This document shows positions 20,324 to 29,072 of a stretch of DNA of 64,000 nucleotides, piece after piece. The stretch's first letter is position 1, and every line of letters begins with the position of its first letter. The notes beneath the pieces are model-generated. The model was not told the DNA's origin. It did no database searches and saw nothing but the letters and a program-made list of their open reading frames with translations. The position numbers and the translations under genes are program-made. The DNA lies in contig NZ_JAAOYM010000001.1 of the NCBI RefSeq assembly GCF_011761185.1, positions 1,116,001 to 1,180,000 on the forward strand, written 5' to 3'. Origin of the DNA: Saccharomonospora amisosensis (lineage in GTDB: Bacteria; Actinomycetota; Actinomycetes; Mycobacteriales; Pseudonocardiaceae).

Positions 20324-23300
20324 TGCCAGAAGGCAACCCGCTTGTCGCGCAGGAGCAGTCGCAGACCACGGCGGTGACCGGGATCGGGATCGCCGAGTCG
20401 GCGCAGGGGCTGGCGCAGGGCATTTCAGACGGCTCCTGGGTGGCGGCCGGGCTCGGCGCCGTCGGCACCGGTCTCGAGGTGCTGTCGATGGTGATCGACC
20501 CGGTCGGCACGCTCATGCAGTACGGCGTGTCGTGGCTGATCGAGCACGTGCAGCCACTGAAGGAGGCGCTGGACTGGCTCGCGGGGGACCCGCCGGTGAT
20601 CCAGTCGTTCTCGCAGACCTGGGCCAACGTGGCCGCCGAGGTCTCCGCGATCGCGCAGGAGGTCGGCAACGAGGCCAACAACGGGACCTCGGGCTGGACC
20701 GGTACGGGGGCCGATGCCTACCGGGGGTCGGCCGCGCAGCAGGCCGATGCGATCGCCGGGGCGGCATCGCTGTCCGAAGGTATCTCCACCGGCGTGATGA
20801 TCATGGGCGAAGTCGTCGCGGCGGTGCGGGAGACCGTCCGTGACCTGGTGGCCGAGTTGGTCGGGAAGCTGATCACCTGGGCGCTGGAGGCGGCGGCGAC
20901 GCTGGGCTTCGCCACCCCGGCGATCGCGGCGCAGGCCACGGCGGCGATCAGCAAGGCGATCTCCACGATCAGCGACCTGATCCGCAAGCTGGTCAAGACG
21001 ATCAGCAACGTCTCACCGCTGATCCGTAAGGTGATCACGAAGCTGGACGAGATCATCCAGGCACTGGCCAAACTGGGCCGCAAGATCGACGGCGGCAGCC
21101 CTTCCGGTGCGACCACACCGTCCGGCGCGACCACACCGTCGGGTTTCGACGGGCCGAGCGGTTTCACCACGCCATCGGGCTCCACCACACCCAGCGGCTC
21201 CACGACCCCGAGCGGCAGCACAACGCCGGACGCCCCGTCGAGCAGTCCCAAACCGGACGGCACCTCACCGTCGTCCACCAGCCCCGACGGCACCACCAGC
21301 CCGAACGGCAGCACGACCAAACCGGATACCAGTTCGCCGGGCTCGTCTCGCCCCGACGGCTCCCTTCGCAGCGATGCGCAGACCCCTCGCGACCGCGCGC
21401 AGGAACCCGTCGGCAGGTGCGGGCGCCGCGAACCGATCGACGTGGCCACCGGCGAGATGTACCTGGTACAGACCGATCTCGAGCTACCCGGCCTACTCCA
21501 GTTGGTCATCACCAGGGTCCATGTCTCGTCGTACCGGTCGGGAAGGCTTTTCGGCGACACCTGGGCATCCACACTGGACCAGCGGCTGGAACTCGACGAG
21601 GACGGTGCCTGCTACGCGGGCCCGGACGGTGTCATTCTCGTGTATCCGAGGCTCCCACGACACGAATCCGACCGGGTACTTCCGGTGGAAGGTGCCCGGT
21701 GGCCACTGACACGGGCGGCCGATGGCTTCCTGATCAGCCAGCCGGAGAGCGGTCGTGTCCTGACCTTCGCCGGTGAAGGGTCACGCCGGCCGCTGGTGGC
21801 GGTCAACCACCGCAACGGCGACTGGATCAGATTCCTCCACGACGCCGGGATGCCGACGGGAATCCAGCATTCCGGTGGTTACGACGTGCGGATCGAAACC
21901 ACCGATTCCAGGGTGACCGCGCTCCGCTTGCGCGAACCCGGAAGTCTGAACTTGATGACCGTCGTTCGGTACGGATACGACGATGCGGGACGCCTTTGCG
22001 AGGTCGTCAACTCCTCCGGCCAACCATGGCGCTGCGAATACGACGAGCAGGGCCGTATCACGCGGTGGGTCGCCCGCAACGGCGAATGGTATCGGTATCA
22101 CTACGACGAAGCGGGCCGCTGTGTGCGGACGGAAGGATCGGGGGGCGCTCTCACCGGACGACTTGACTACGAACCAGCCCGTCGACTCACCCGGGAAACC
22201 GACTCGCTGGGTAACGTCTCGCACTACTACTTCAACGAAGCCAATCAACTTGTGCGCCAGCTCGACCCACTCGGCGGGGAAACCAGGTACGAGTGGGATC
22301 GCTACGATCGGCTGCTGTCCAGGACGGACGCGCTCGGCCGCACGACCCGATTCGAGTACGACGACAACGGCAACCGGACCGGTATCGTCCGCCCCGATGG
22401 TAGTCGGCTCGTGTCCGAGTACAACGAACTCCGGCAGGTTGTGTACCTCAGAGCGCCTGACGGTCGCGAATGGCGAAGGAACTACGACGAACGAGGAAAC
22501 CTCCTTTCGGTCACGGACGAGCAGGGAGGGGTGACTCGGTACGGCTATGACTCGAAAGGGCATCTGAGCTCTGTCGTCGATCAGTCCGGCAACGTGACCC
22601 GGATCGAAACAAATCGGGCCGGATTACCGATCCGGGTGATCGGCGCGGGCGGCGCCGTCACGTCGTACACCAGGGACGTCTTCGGACGGATATCACGCAT
22701 CGAGGATGCGGCAGGCGGGACGACGTTCATCGGCTGGACCGTGGAGGGATTGCCTACCTGGCGTAAGGCGCCCGATGGAACCGTGGAACGCTGGTCGTAC
22801 GACGCCGAGGGCAACCGTACCGAGTACGTCGATCAGCTCGGGCGCACGACGAAGACGGCGACCACGCACTTCAATCTTCCCGCGCGGTCGGTCGGTCCGG
22901 ACGGCCAGGAATTCCGCTTCACCTACGACACGGAGCTGCGCCTGACATCCGTGCGCAACGGGCGGGGAGAGGTGTGGCGCTACGAGTACGACGCGAACGG
23001 CAATGTCGTCAGGGAGACGGACTTCAACGGCCGTGAGATGCACTACTCCTACGATGCGGCCGGTCAGTTGGTCGAGCGGCGCAATGGTGCGGCAGAGGTG
23101 GTCCGATACACGAGGGACGTTTTCGGCAACGTTGTCGAACGGGATGCCGACGGTAAAACCTCGTGGTTCGAGTACGACTCGCTGGGGCGCACGCTGCGCG
23201 CTCGCAATGGCGACGCCGAAGTCGTTCTCCAGCGAGACTCCACCGGCCGGGTCGTGCGTGAGATCATCAACGGTCGAGCGGTGGACACCGGGTACGACTT

Positions 23301-24942
23301 CATCGGACGCAAGGTCTCTCGCCGCACTCCCACGGGTGCTCAGGCCTACTGGAGCTACGACAGCACGAACCGGGCTTCCGAGTTCCGCACCGGAACACAC
23401 TCGATCGCGTTCGAGTACGACACTGCCGGGCGTGAGATCGAGCGGCTTCTCGACAGCGGAGTGACTCTCGCGCAGCGTTGGGACTCCAACCATCGGCTGG
23501 CGAGTCAGACGCTTTCTGCCACGGGTACCGACGAACGTGGCCACGACTCCCTGCTGGCATGGCGGCGGTTCGGCTACGACGCGGGCGGGCAGCTCCGGTC
23601 GATCGAGGAGAGCGGGCTGCGACGCCGTTTCGACGTCGACGTCGCCGGTCGCGTTACGGCTGTGTCCGGATCGGGCTGGAGCGAACGCTACGCCTACGAC
23701 GCCGCGGGGAACGTCACCGCCGCCGCCTGGCCTGCCACTGACACCGATGTTCAGGGGCTTCGCACCTACCGCGGTGCCCTGCTGCGGGATTCCGGGCTGG
23801 TTCGTTACGAGTACGACCGGCAGGGGCGGGTGGTACTGCGCCAGAAGAAGCGCCTGTCGAAAAGACCGGCTACCTGGCGGTATACCTGGGATGCCGAGGA
23901 CCGGCTCGTCGGCCTGGTGACGCCGGAAGGGGATCGGTGGCGGTACCGGTACGACCCATTCGGGCGTCGGGTCGCGAAGGAGAGGCTGTCCGCCGATGGC
24001 GCGTCGGTCGTCGAATGGACGGTTTTCGCCTGGGACGGGCCGCTGCTCGTCGAGCAGGCCGACAGCACCGGCAAGGCGTTGGTGTGGGACTACGAGCCCG
24101 GCAGCTTCCGTCCGGTCTCGCAGCAGGAACGTGTAGGCGGCTCGCGTGAGGCCCCCGACGAGTGGTTCGAGAACAGGTTCTGGGCGATCGTGTCCGATCT
24201 GGTCGGAACGCCAGCCGAACTCGTCGACGAGCACGGATCGGTGGTGTGGCAGGCCCGGACCACCTTGTGGGGTGTGCCTGCCCAGTCGTCACCAGCGGGT
24301 GTCGGTACACCGTTGCGCTTTCCCGGGCAGTACCACGACGCCGAAACCGGACTGAGCTACAACTACCAGCGTTACTACGACCCGGAAACGGGGCGGTACC
24401 AAAGTTTCGACCCGCTCGGACTGGCACCGTCGCCCAACCCGAACTCCTACGTACCGAATCCCACGGCGCAGATCGATCCGCTGGGCCTCGAAGGCGGCCC
24501 GCTGTTTCGTGGAACGACGGAGGGATACGAGGGTGGAAACGCCGCGCGGAAGCTGGGTGTCACCTTCACCTCGTCTGATCCGGCGGTCGCCACGGCGTTC
24601 GGTACGGAGGCCTCCCAGTACGGCAACGGGGTCCTGCAGATCGCCACCCCGGACGACGTGGCCGGTGTCGAACGCTACCCACCCACGCTCGGCGCACTCG
24701 AGGCCGAGGTGCCCATCGATATGCTGCCGAAAGATTTCGCGGCGCGGGCCAGCCATACCATCCCGGTCGGCGAGGCCAGGGACATTCTCAACGATATGGG
24801 GATATCCGTGCCTGCCCGCATCTACGACAAGGGGCAGCTCGACGCGTGGTTACATCAGCGGACTCCGATGACGGAGAGCCAGATCCAGGAGTTCTACGAT
24901 CGAGCCTCCAGGAGTTCCGGCGCGGGCAACGCGTGTGGATGA
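20320..24942 (+). CDS. Polymorphic Rhs toxin with WXG-like head and ART-like tail
   Basis: A 1540-residue modular toxin. Residues 1-255 are helical, with a W126-T-G turn as in WXG100 proteins. Residues about 258-350 form a Ser/Thr/Pro/Gly linker of TPSGS repeats. Then come a DUF6531-type segment (EPIDVATGEMYLVQTDLELP), about 20 YD/Rhs repeats (RYEYDANGNVVRETD type) and the closing Rhs core LRFPGQYHDAETGLSYNYQR to YYDPETGRYQSFDPLGL. The variable tail (about 1391-1540) has LFRGTT (Arg1397), TFTSSDP (Ser1418) and E1461-A-E1463, the R-S-ExE order of arginine-type ADP-ribosyltransferases. The start may be GTG 20320 or ATG 20323; both overlap the upstream stop. The core has visibly more A/T than its neighbours. 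The toxin class is inference. Confidence 0.85.
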   Translation: MMPEGNPLVAQEQSQTTAVTGIGIAESAQGLAQGISDGSWVAAGLGAVGTGLEVLSMVIDPVGTLMQYGVSWLIEHVQPLKEALDWLAGDPPVIQSFSQTWANVAAEVSAIAQEVGNEANNGTSGWTGTGADAYRGSAAQQADAIAGAASLSEGISTGVMIMGEVVAAVRETVRDLVAELVGKLITWALEAAATLGFATPAIAAQATAAISKAISTISDLIRKLVKTISNVSPLIRKVITKLDEIIQALAKLGRKIDGGSPSGATTPSGATTPSGFDGPSGFTTPSGSTTPSGSTTPSGSTTPDAPSSSPKPDGTSPSSTSPDGTTSPNGSTTKPDTSSPGSSRPDGSLRSDAQTPRDRAQEPVGRCGRREPIDVATGEMYLVQTDLELPGLLQLVITRVHVSSYRSGRLFGDTWASTLDQRLELDEDGACYAGPDGVILVYPRLPRHESDRVLPVEGARWPLTRAADGFLISQPESGRVLTFAGEGSRRPLVAVNHRNGDWIRFLHDAGMPTGIQHSGGYDVRIETTDSRVTALRLREPGSLNLMTVVRYGYDDAGRLCEVVNSSGQPWRCEYDEQGRITRWVARNGEWYRYHYDEAGRCVRTEGSGGALTGRLDYEPARRLTRETDSLGNVSHYYFNEANQLVRQLDPLGGETRYEWDRYDRLLSRTDALGRTTRFEYDDNGNRTGIVRPDGSRLVSEYNELRQVVYLRAPDGREWRRNYDERGNLLSVTDEQGGVTRYGYDSKGHLSSVVDQSGNVTRIETNRAGLPIRVIGAGGAVTSYTRDVFGRISRIEDAAGGTTFIGWTVEGLPTWRKAPDGTVERWSYDAEGNRTEYVDQLGRTTKTATTHFNLPARSVGPDGQEFRFTYDTELRLTSVRNGRGEVWRYEYDANGNVVRETDFNGREMHYSYDAAGQLVERRNGAAEVVRYTRDVFGNVVERDADGKTSWFEYDSLGRTLRARNGDAEVVLQRDSTGRVVREIINGRAVDTGYDFIGRKVSRRTPTGAQAYWSYDSTNRASEFRTGTHSIAFEYDTAGREIERLLDSGVTLAQRWDSNHRLASQTLSATGTDERGHDSLLAWRRFGYDAGGQLRSIEESGLRRRFDVDVAGRVTAVSGSGWSERYAYDAAGNVTAAAWPATDTDVQGLRTYRGALLRDSGLVRYEYDRQGRVVLRQKKRLSKRPATWRYTWDAEDRLVGLVTPEGDRWRYRYDPFGRRVAKERLSADGASVVEWTVFAWDGPLLVEQADSTGKALVWDYEPGSFRPVSQQERVGGSREAPDEWFENRFWAIVSDLVGTPAELVDEHGSVVWQARTTLWGVPAQSSPAGVGTPLRFPGQYHDAETGLSYNYQRYYDPETGRYQSFDPLGLAPSPNPNSYVPNPTAQIDPLGLEGGPLFRGTTEGYEGGNAARKLGVTFTSSDPAVATAFGTEASQYGNGVLQIATPDDVAGVERYPPTLGALEAEVPIDMLPKDFAARASHTIPVGEARDILNDMGISVPARIYDKGQLDAWLHQRTPMTESQIQEFYDRASRSSGAGNACG
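21101..21370 (+). repeat. Linker repeats (TPSGS/TTPSGA) in toxin gene
   Basis: Short imperfect in-frame repeats encode TTPSGA, FTTPSGS, TTPSGS, TTPSGS and related units between the WXG-like head and the Rhs part. This is a flexible spacer and a likely site of length variation by slippage or recombination. Confidence 0.75.
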
Positions 24943-24985
24943 CTCCGTGCGTCGAAGCAGCGGTTCCAGACGGAGGGGAGTGCCG

Positions 24986-25297
24986 GTGGTGGAGATCGCC
25001 TTCGCCGAGCTACGCGGCGATGTCGAGGTCGTCGCCGACCAGGCCCGCTTGGCCGGGCGGTGCTATGCGGGCGTGGTCCATGTCGGTGATGTGTTCACCG
25101 CCGTGGAACAACCCGACGGCACCGGACACGAGGTCTCGCTTCGGGTGCAGCGAATCGACTTCTACGGACGCGATGTTCCAGAGATCAGTTACGGAGAGAC
25201 GGCAGTGCTCACCGTGACCGGCGACGGAGCGGATCGGATCGTGCACAGGTCGATCCTGCGCGGCGACGCCGAACCGGGTGACGGTCGGGACCGCTAA
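24986..25297 (+). CDS. Putative immunity protein for the Rhs toxin
   Basis: A 103-residue, mostly beta-strand acidic protein directly after the toxin gene, where cognate immunity genes of Rhs toxins are found. I do not recognise a named family. The pattern AGVVHVGDVFTAVEQPDG, then SLRVQRIDFYGRDVPEISYG and ETAVLTVTGDGADRI, resembles a small beta-barrel of the translation-factor domain 2 type, which is an impression only. GTG 24986 is chosen because GGAGGGG (24972-24978) lies seven bases before it; an in-frame GTG at 24935 overlapping the toxin stop has no ribosome binding site. Its TAA overlaps the TAG of the convergent ABC exporter gene by four bases. Confidence 0.65.
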   Translation: MVEIAFAELRGDVEVVADQARLAGRCYAGVVHVGDVFTAVEQPDGTGHEVSLRVQRIDFYGRDVPEISYGETAVLTVTGDGADRIVHRSILRGDAEPGDGRDR

Positions 25298-28200
25298 CCG
25301 TCGCCCAGTCGCCACAGGTTGGCGTAGTGGCCGCCTGCCCCGAGCAGTTCCGCGTGGGTGCCTCGCTCGACGATGCGGCCGTGGTCGAGGACCACGATCT
25401 CGTCGGCTCTCGCGGCGGTGGCCAGGCGGTGGGCGACCACGAACGTCGTGCGCTTCTTCGCCAGTTCGTCGGTGGCCCGCAACACCACCGACTCGGTAGC
25501 CGGGTCCAGCGCCGCCGTGGCCTCGTCCAGCAGCAGCACGTCCGGGTCCACCAACTCCGCCCTTGCCAACGCGACGAGCTGCCGCTGCCCAGCCGAAAGC
25601 GACCGCCCCCGCTCACCGACCTGCTGGTGGAACCCGTCGGGCAGCGCGGCCACCGCCTCCAGCGCCCCCACCGAACGAATCGCGGCCTCCACCTCCGCAT
25701 CGGAGGCCGACGGCGTGCCGTAGCGCACGTTGTCGGCAACCGTCCCTGAGAACAGGTGCGCCTCCTGCGGCACGACTCCCAGCCGGGCGCGCAGCCCCTG
25801 TAGGTCGTAGTCGCGCACGTCCACACCGTCGATGCGCACGGTGCCACCGGTAGCGTCGTAGAACCGCGCGACCAGTTTGACCACTGTGGACTTTCCGGCG
25901 CCGGTGGCTCCCACCAGCGCCACGGTGGTACCCGCGGGCACGTGCAGCGAAAGGTCTCGCAGTGCCGGGGTGTGTGTGCCGGGGTAGGTGAACTCCACCC
26001 CCTCCAGCTCCACCTCCCCGCGCAGCCGCGACGGCACCAGCACGGGGTTGTCCGCGACCGGCACCGATGTGGGCGTTCGCAGCAGGTCGCCGATCCGGCG
26101 TAGCCCCACTTTGGCCTGCTGGTAGCCGTCGAACACCGACGACAACTGCTGCACGGGGGAGAAGAACAGGCCCAGGTAGAGCAGGAACGCAAGCAGCACG
26201 CCTGCGGAAAGGGTGCCCGCCGCCACCCGCTGCGCCCCCGCGATCAGCACGATCGCCTCCGCCACTCCCGAGAGCAGGGTGACGAACGGGAAGTAGGTGG
26301 CCACGTAGCGCTGCGCCCGCAGCCGGGAGCGGCGGTAGGCGTCGCTGCGGGAGGCGAAGTCCCGCGCCGAGCGCTCCTCGCGCGTGTAGGCCTGCGCGAC
26401 TCGCAACCCGCTCACGTTCTCCTGCATGTCGGCGTTGACGGCGCTTACCCGCTCCCTCGCCTCGGTGTACGCCGCCGAGGCCAGCCTGCGGAACACCACC
26501 GTGGCCACCACGAGCACGGGCAGCACCGCGAAGGCGTACAGCGCGAGGCCGGGATCGGTCACCAGTAGCGCGCCGCTGATACCCGCGATGGTCAGCGTGC
26601 TCACCACCGCCGTGGCCAGCCCGGTCTGCAAGAACGAGGAAAGCGCGTCGACGTCGGTCGTCATCCGCGTCATGATCCGGCCCGCGAGTTCGCGCTCGTA
26701 GTAGTCGAGGCCGAGCCGCTGTAGGTGGGCGTAGCTGCGCACGCGCAGCAGGTACAGCACCGACTCGCCGGTCCGGGCGGTGAGCCGGGTCTGCGCGTTG
26801 ATGACGACCCAGTCCAGCGCGATCACCAGCGCACCGGCAGCGGCGGCGAACCACACCGCCGACTCGACGCCGACGCGGACGCCGTCGTCGACACCGCGCT
26901 GATACAGCGCGGGAAGCGCGATGGTGGCCAGCGCGTCGAGCGCCACGAGCACCACGACGACGCCGAGCAACGCCCGGACCGGGCGCAGCAGCCCCCGCAG
27001 CCGAAACCGCGGGTCCGGTGCGGTTGGGTCGGCCTCGCCCAGCTTGGGTGTCCCAGTGGCAGGTGGTAGTTCGCGCACGCGCCGCAACAGCTCCGGCGTC
27101 GGTGGCAGGTCCAGCGACGCCCGCGCGCCGGGCCCGCCACCTCCTCCGGCGGGCCTGGCCGTGTCGGGGACGCGGCCAGCCGCCGAAACCGCCAGCCGCT
27201 CCACCTCGTCGCGGCTTTCGTGGCTCGGCCATAGTTGCGGGGTGATCCCGGACGCGTTCCTGGTGAGCGTCTCGCTGCGGTAGGTCTCCTCCACGTCGTC
27301 GCCGGGACCGGCGAGCAGGTCACGAAACAGCGGGCAGCGCGCCAGCAACTCCTCCGAGGTGCCGACGTCGACGACCCGGCCGCCGTCGAGCACGGCGATG
27401 CGGTCGGCGAGTGCGAGTGTGGAACGGCGGTGGGCGATCAGCAGCGTTGTCCGGGCCGCGGTGACGTCGCGAAGCGTCTCGTGGATCGCGGCCTCGGTCA
27501 CCGTGTCGACCGCCGAGGTGGCGTCGTCGAGCACGAGCACCCTCGGATCGGTCAGCAGCGCCCTCGCCAGCCCTAGTCGCTGCCGCTGGCCGCCCGACAA
27601 CGTTAGCCCCCGCTCGCCCACCAGGGTGTCGTAGCCGTCCGGGAGTGCGCTGATGAACTCGTGTGCTTCGGCGGCCTTCGCCGCGGCCACGATCTCCTCG
27701 TCGCTCGCGTCGGGTCTGCCGTAGGCGATGTTGTCGCGTACCGAGGTGGAGAACAGGAACGCTTCCTCGAACACCACGCCGATGGCGCTGCGCAGCTCGC
27801 AAAGGCGGATGTCGCGGACGTCGACATCTCCGAGAAGGATTCGGCCCTCGTGCACGTCGTAGAAGCGTGGCAGCAGTAGTGAGGTCGTCGACTTCCCGGA
27901 GCCCGCCGTGCCCACGAGCGCGAGCGTCTCGCCGGCTCTGGCGTGCAGTGACAGCCCGTCAAGCACCGGTTCGCTGCGGGAGTATCCGAACCGTAGGTTC
28001 TCGAACCGGATATCGAGCGGTCCGTCGGGCAGTCGCACCGGATCGCTCGGGTCGTGGACCTCCGGTTGGGCGTCGACGAGTTCGTGCACGCGTTCCGCGC
28101 CCGCCCGCGTCAACTGCGCCTGTACGACGAGGCCTGCCAGCATCCGCGCCGGCCCAACGAGCGCGGAGACGTAGGTGGCGAACGCGAGGAACGTTCCGAG

Positions 28201-29055
28201 GCTGATCTGCCCGCGCAGTGCCAGGATGCCGCCGACGGCGAGCACGGCAACCTGGCCCGCCGCGGGCAGCGCCGAGGTGGTGGCCGTGGGCAGAGCCGAG
28301 AGCCTGGCCGCGCGCAGCCGCTCGGCGTAAAGCTGGCGCGCAGTGGCGGACAGCTTGCCGACCTCGCGGGACTCCTGGCCGAAGCCTTTCACCACGCGCA
28401 CGCCGGTGACCGTTTCCTCGACCTGCTGGGCGACGTCGGCGGCCCGCTGCTGCGCCGACCAGGTGGCGGGGAAGAGCCTTCGCCTGCTGACGGCCACCAC
28501 GATCGCCACGGCGGGTGTCACGACCAGTGCGATGAGTGTGAGCAGCGGCGACATCCACAGCATCGCCCCCAGCGCGAGCACGGCGAACACCACCGAACCC
28601 GCCGAGAGCGGCACCTGCATCAGGATTCCGGTGACCAACTGCAGGTCGGTGATCGCGCGCGAGACGATCTGACCGGTGCGCATCGAGTCCTGCTTGCCGC
28701 CGTCCAGCCGGGAGACGGCGGAGAACACCGAGCGGCGCAGGTCGTGCTGCACGTCGAGGGCGAGCCGTCCGCCGACGTAGCGCCGAGCGAACGCGGTACC
28801 GAAGGCCAGTAAGTGCAGGCCGAGCAGTCCCGCGGCGAGCAGGCCGAGCCGTGCGGTCACGCCCGCGACGGCGTCGTCAACGGCGGCTCTGACCAGCAGT
28901 GGAATGGCCGCCTGGAAGCCGACTCCCACCACCGCGGCGCCGAGCGCCAGCACGACCAGCACCGGGTGGCGCCAGCAGGCGGCAGCCAGCCTGCGGATCC
29001 AGCCGGTCGGCTTCGGGTCGTGAGTGTGCGCGTGGGAGGCGGCCCTGCTACCCAC
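25294..29055 (-). CDS. Full-length fused ABC exporter (TMD-NBD-TMD-NBD)
   Basis: A 1253-residue protein carrying two complete ABC-exporter halves. Half 1 has six membrane helices, Walker A VGTAGSGKST (about residue 385), signature LSGGQ (about 487) and Walker B VLVLDDATSAVD (about 510), where Asp replaces the catalytic Glu. Half 2 has Walker A VGATGAGKST (about 1053), signature LSAGQ (about 1155) and a normal VLLLDEATAALD (about 1179). The asymmetry predicts one active and one degenerate ATP site, as in heterodimeric exporters. Size and fusion resemble M. tuberculosis Rv0194, a multidrug exporter; the substrate here is unknown. GTG 29055 has AGGGGGG upstream. It lies 17 bases after the ABC-2 permease gene, so all three ABC genes may be one operon. 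Confidence 0.88.
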   Translation of the reverse strand: MGSRAASHAHTHDPKPTGWIRRLAAACWRHPVLVVLALGAAVVGVGFQAAIPLLVRAAVDDAVAGVTARLGLLAAGLLGLHLLAFGTAFARRYVGGRLALDVQHDLRRSVFSAVSRLDGGKQDSMRTGQIVSRAITDLQLVTGILMQVPLSAGSVVFAVLALGAMLWMSPLLTLIALVVTPAVAIVVAVSRRRLFPATWSAQQRAADVAQQVEETVTGVRVVKGFGQESREVGKLSATARQLYAERLRAARLSALPTATTSALPAAGQVAVLAVGGILALRGQISLGTFLAFATYVSALVGPARMLAGLVVQAQLTRAGAERVHELVDAQPEVHDPSDPVRLPDGPLDIRFENLRFGYSRSEPVLDGLSLHARAGETLALVGTAGSGKSTTSLLLPRFYDVHEGRILLGDVDVRDIRLCELRSAIGVVFEEAFLFSTSVRDNIAYGRPDASDEEIVAAAKAAEAHEFISALPDGYDTLVGERGLTLSGGQRQRLGLARALLTDPRVLVLDDATSAVDTVTEAAIHETLRDVTAARTTLLIAHRRSTLALADRIAVLDGGRVVDVGTSEELLARCPLFRDLLAGPGDDVEETYRSETLTRNASGITPQLWPSHESRDEVERLAVSAAGRVPDTARPAGGGGGPGARASLDLPPTPELLRRVRELPPATGTPKLGEADPTAPDPRFRLRGLLRPVRALLGVVVVLVALDALATIALPALYQRGVDDGVRVGVESAVWFAAAAGALVIALDWVVINAQTRLTARTGESVLYLLRVRSYAHLQRLGLDYYERELAGRIMTRMTTDVDALSSFLQTGLATAVVSTLTIAGISGALLVTDPGLALYAFAVLPVLVVATVVFRRLASAAYTEARERVSAVNADMQENVSGLRVAQAYTREERSARDFASRSDAYRRSRLRAQRYVATYFPFVTLLSGVAEAIVLIAGAQRVAAGTLSAGVLLAFLLYLGLFFSPVQQLSSVFDGYQQAKVGLRRIGDLLRTPTSVPVADNPVLVPSRLRGEVELEGVEFTYPGTHTPALRDLSLHVPAGTTVALVGATGAGKSTVVKLVARFYDATGGTVRIDGVDVRDYDLQGLRARLGVVPQEAHLFSGTVADNVRYGTPSASDAEVEAAIRSVGALEAVAALPDGFHQQVGERGRSLSAGQRQLVALARAELVDPDVLLLDEATAALDPATESVVLRATDELAKKRTTFVVAHRLATAARADEIVVLDHGRIVERGTHAELLGAGGHYANLWRLGDG

Positions 29056-29072
29056 TCACGACCCCCCTGCCA

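Noticed and set aside
21101-21370. Regular short repeats resembling a CRISPR array
   Set aside because: The repeats are in frame, only 9-18 bases, lack unique spacers of constant length and encode a TPSGS linker in the toxin.
22693-24234. Long minus-strand frame opposite the Rhs repeats
   Set aside because: Repetitive shadow of the YD repeats, with no start signal.
24935-24985. GTG 24935 as start of the immunity gene, overlapping the toxin stop
   Set aside because: It has no ribosome binding site at normal spacing, while GTG 24986 has GGAGGGG seven bases before it; the extra 17 residues are Arg/Ser-rich.
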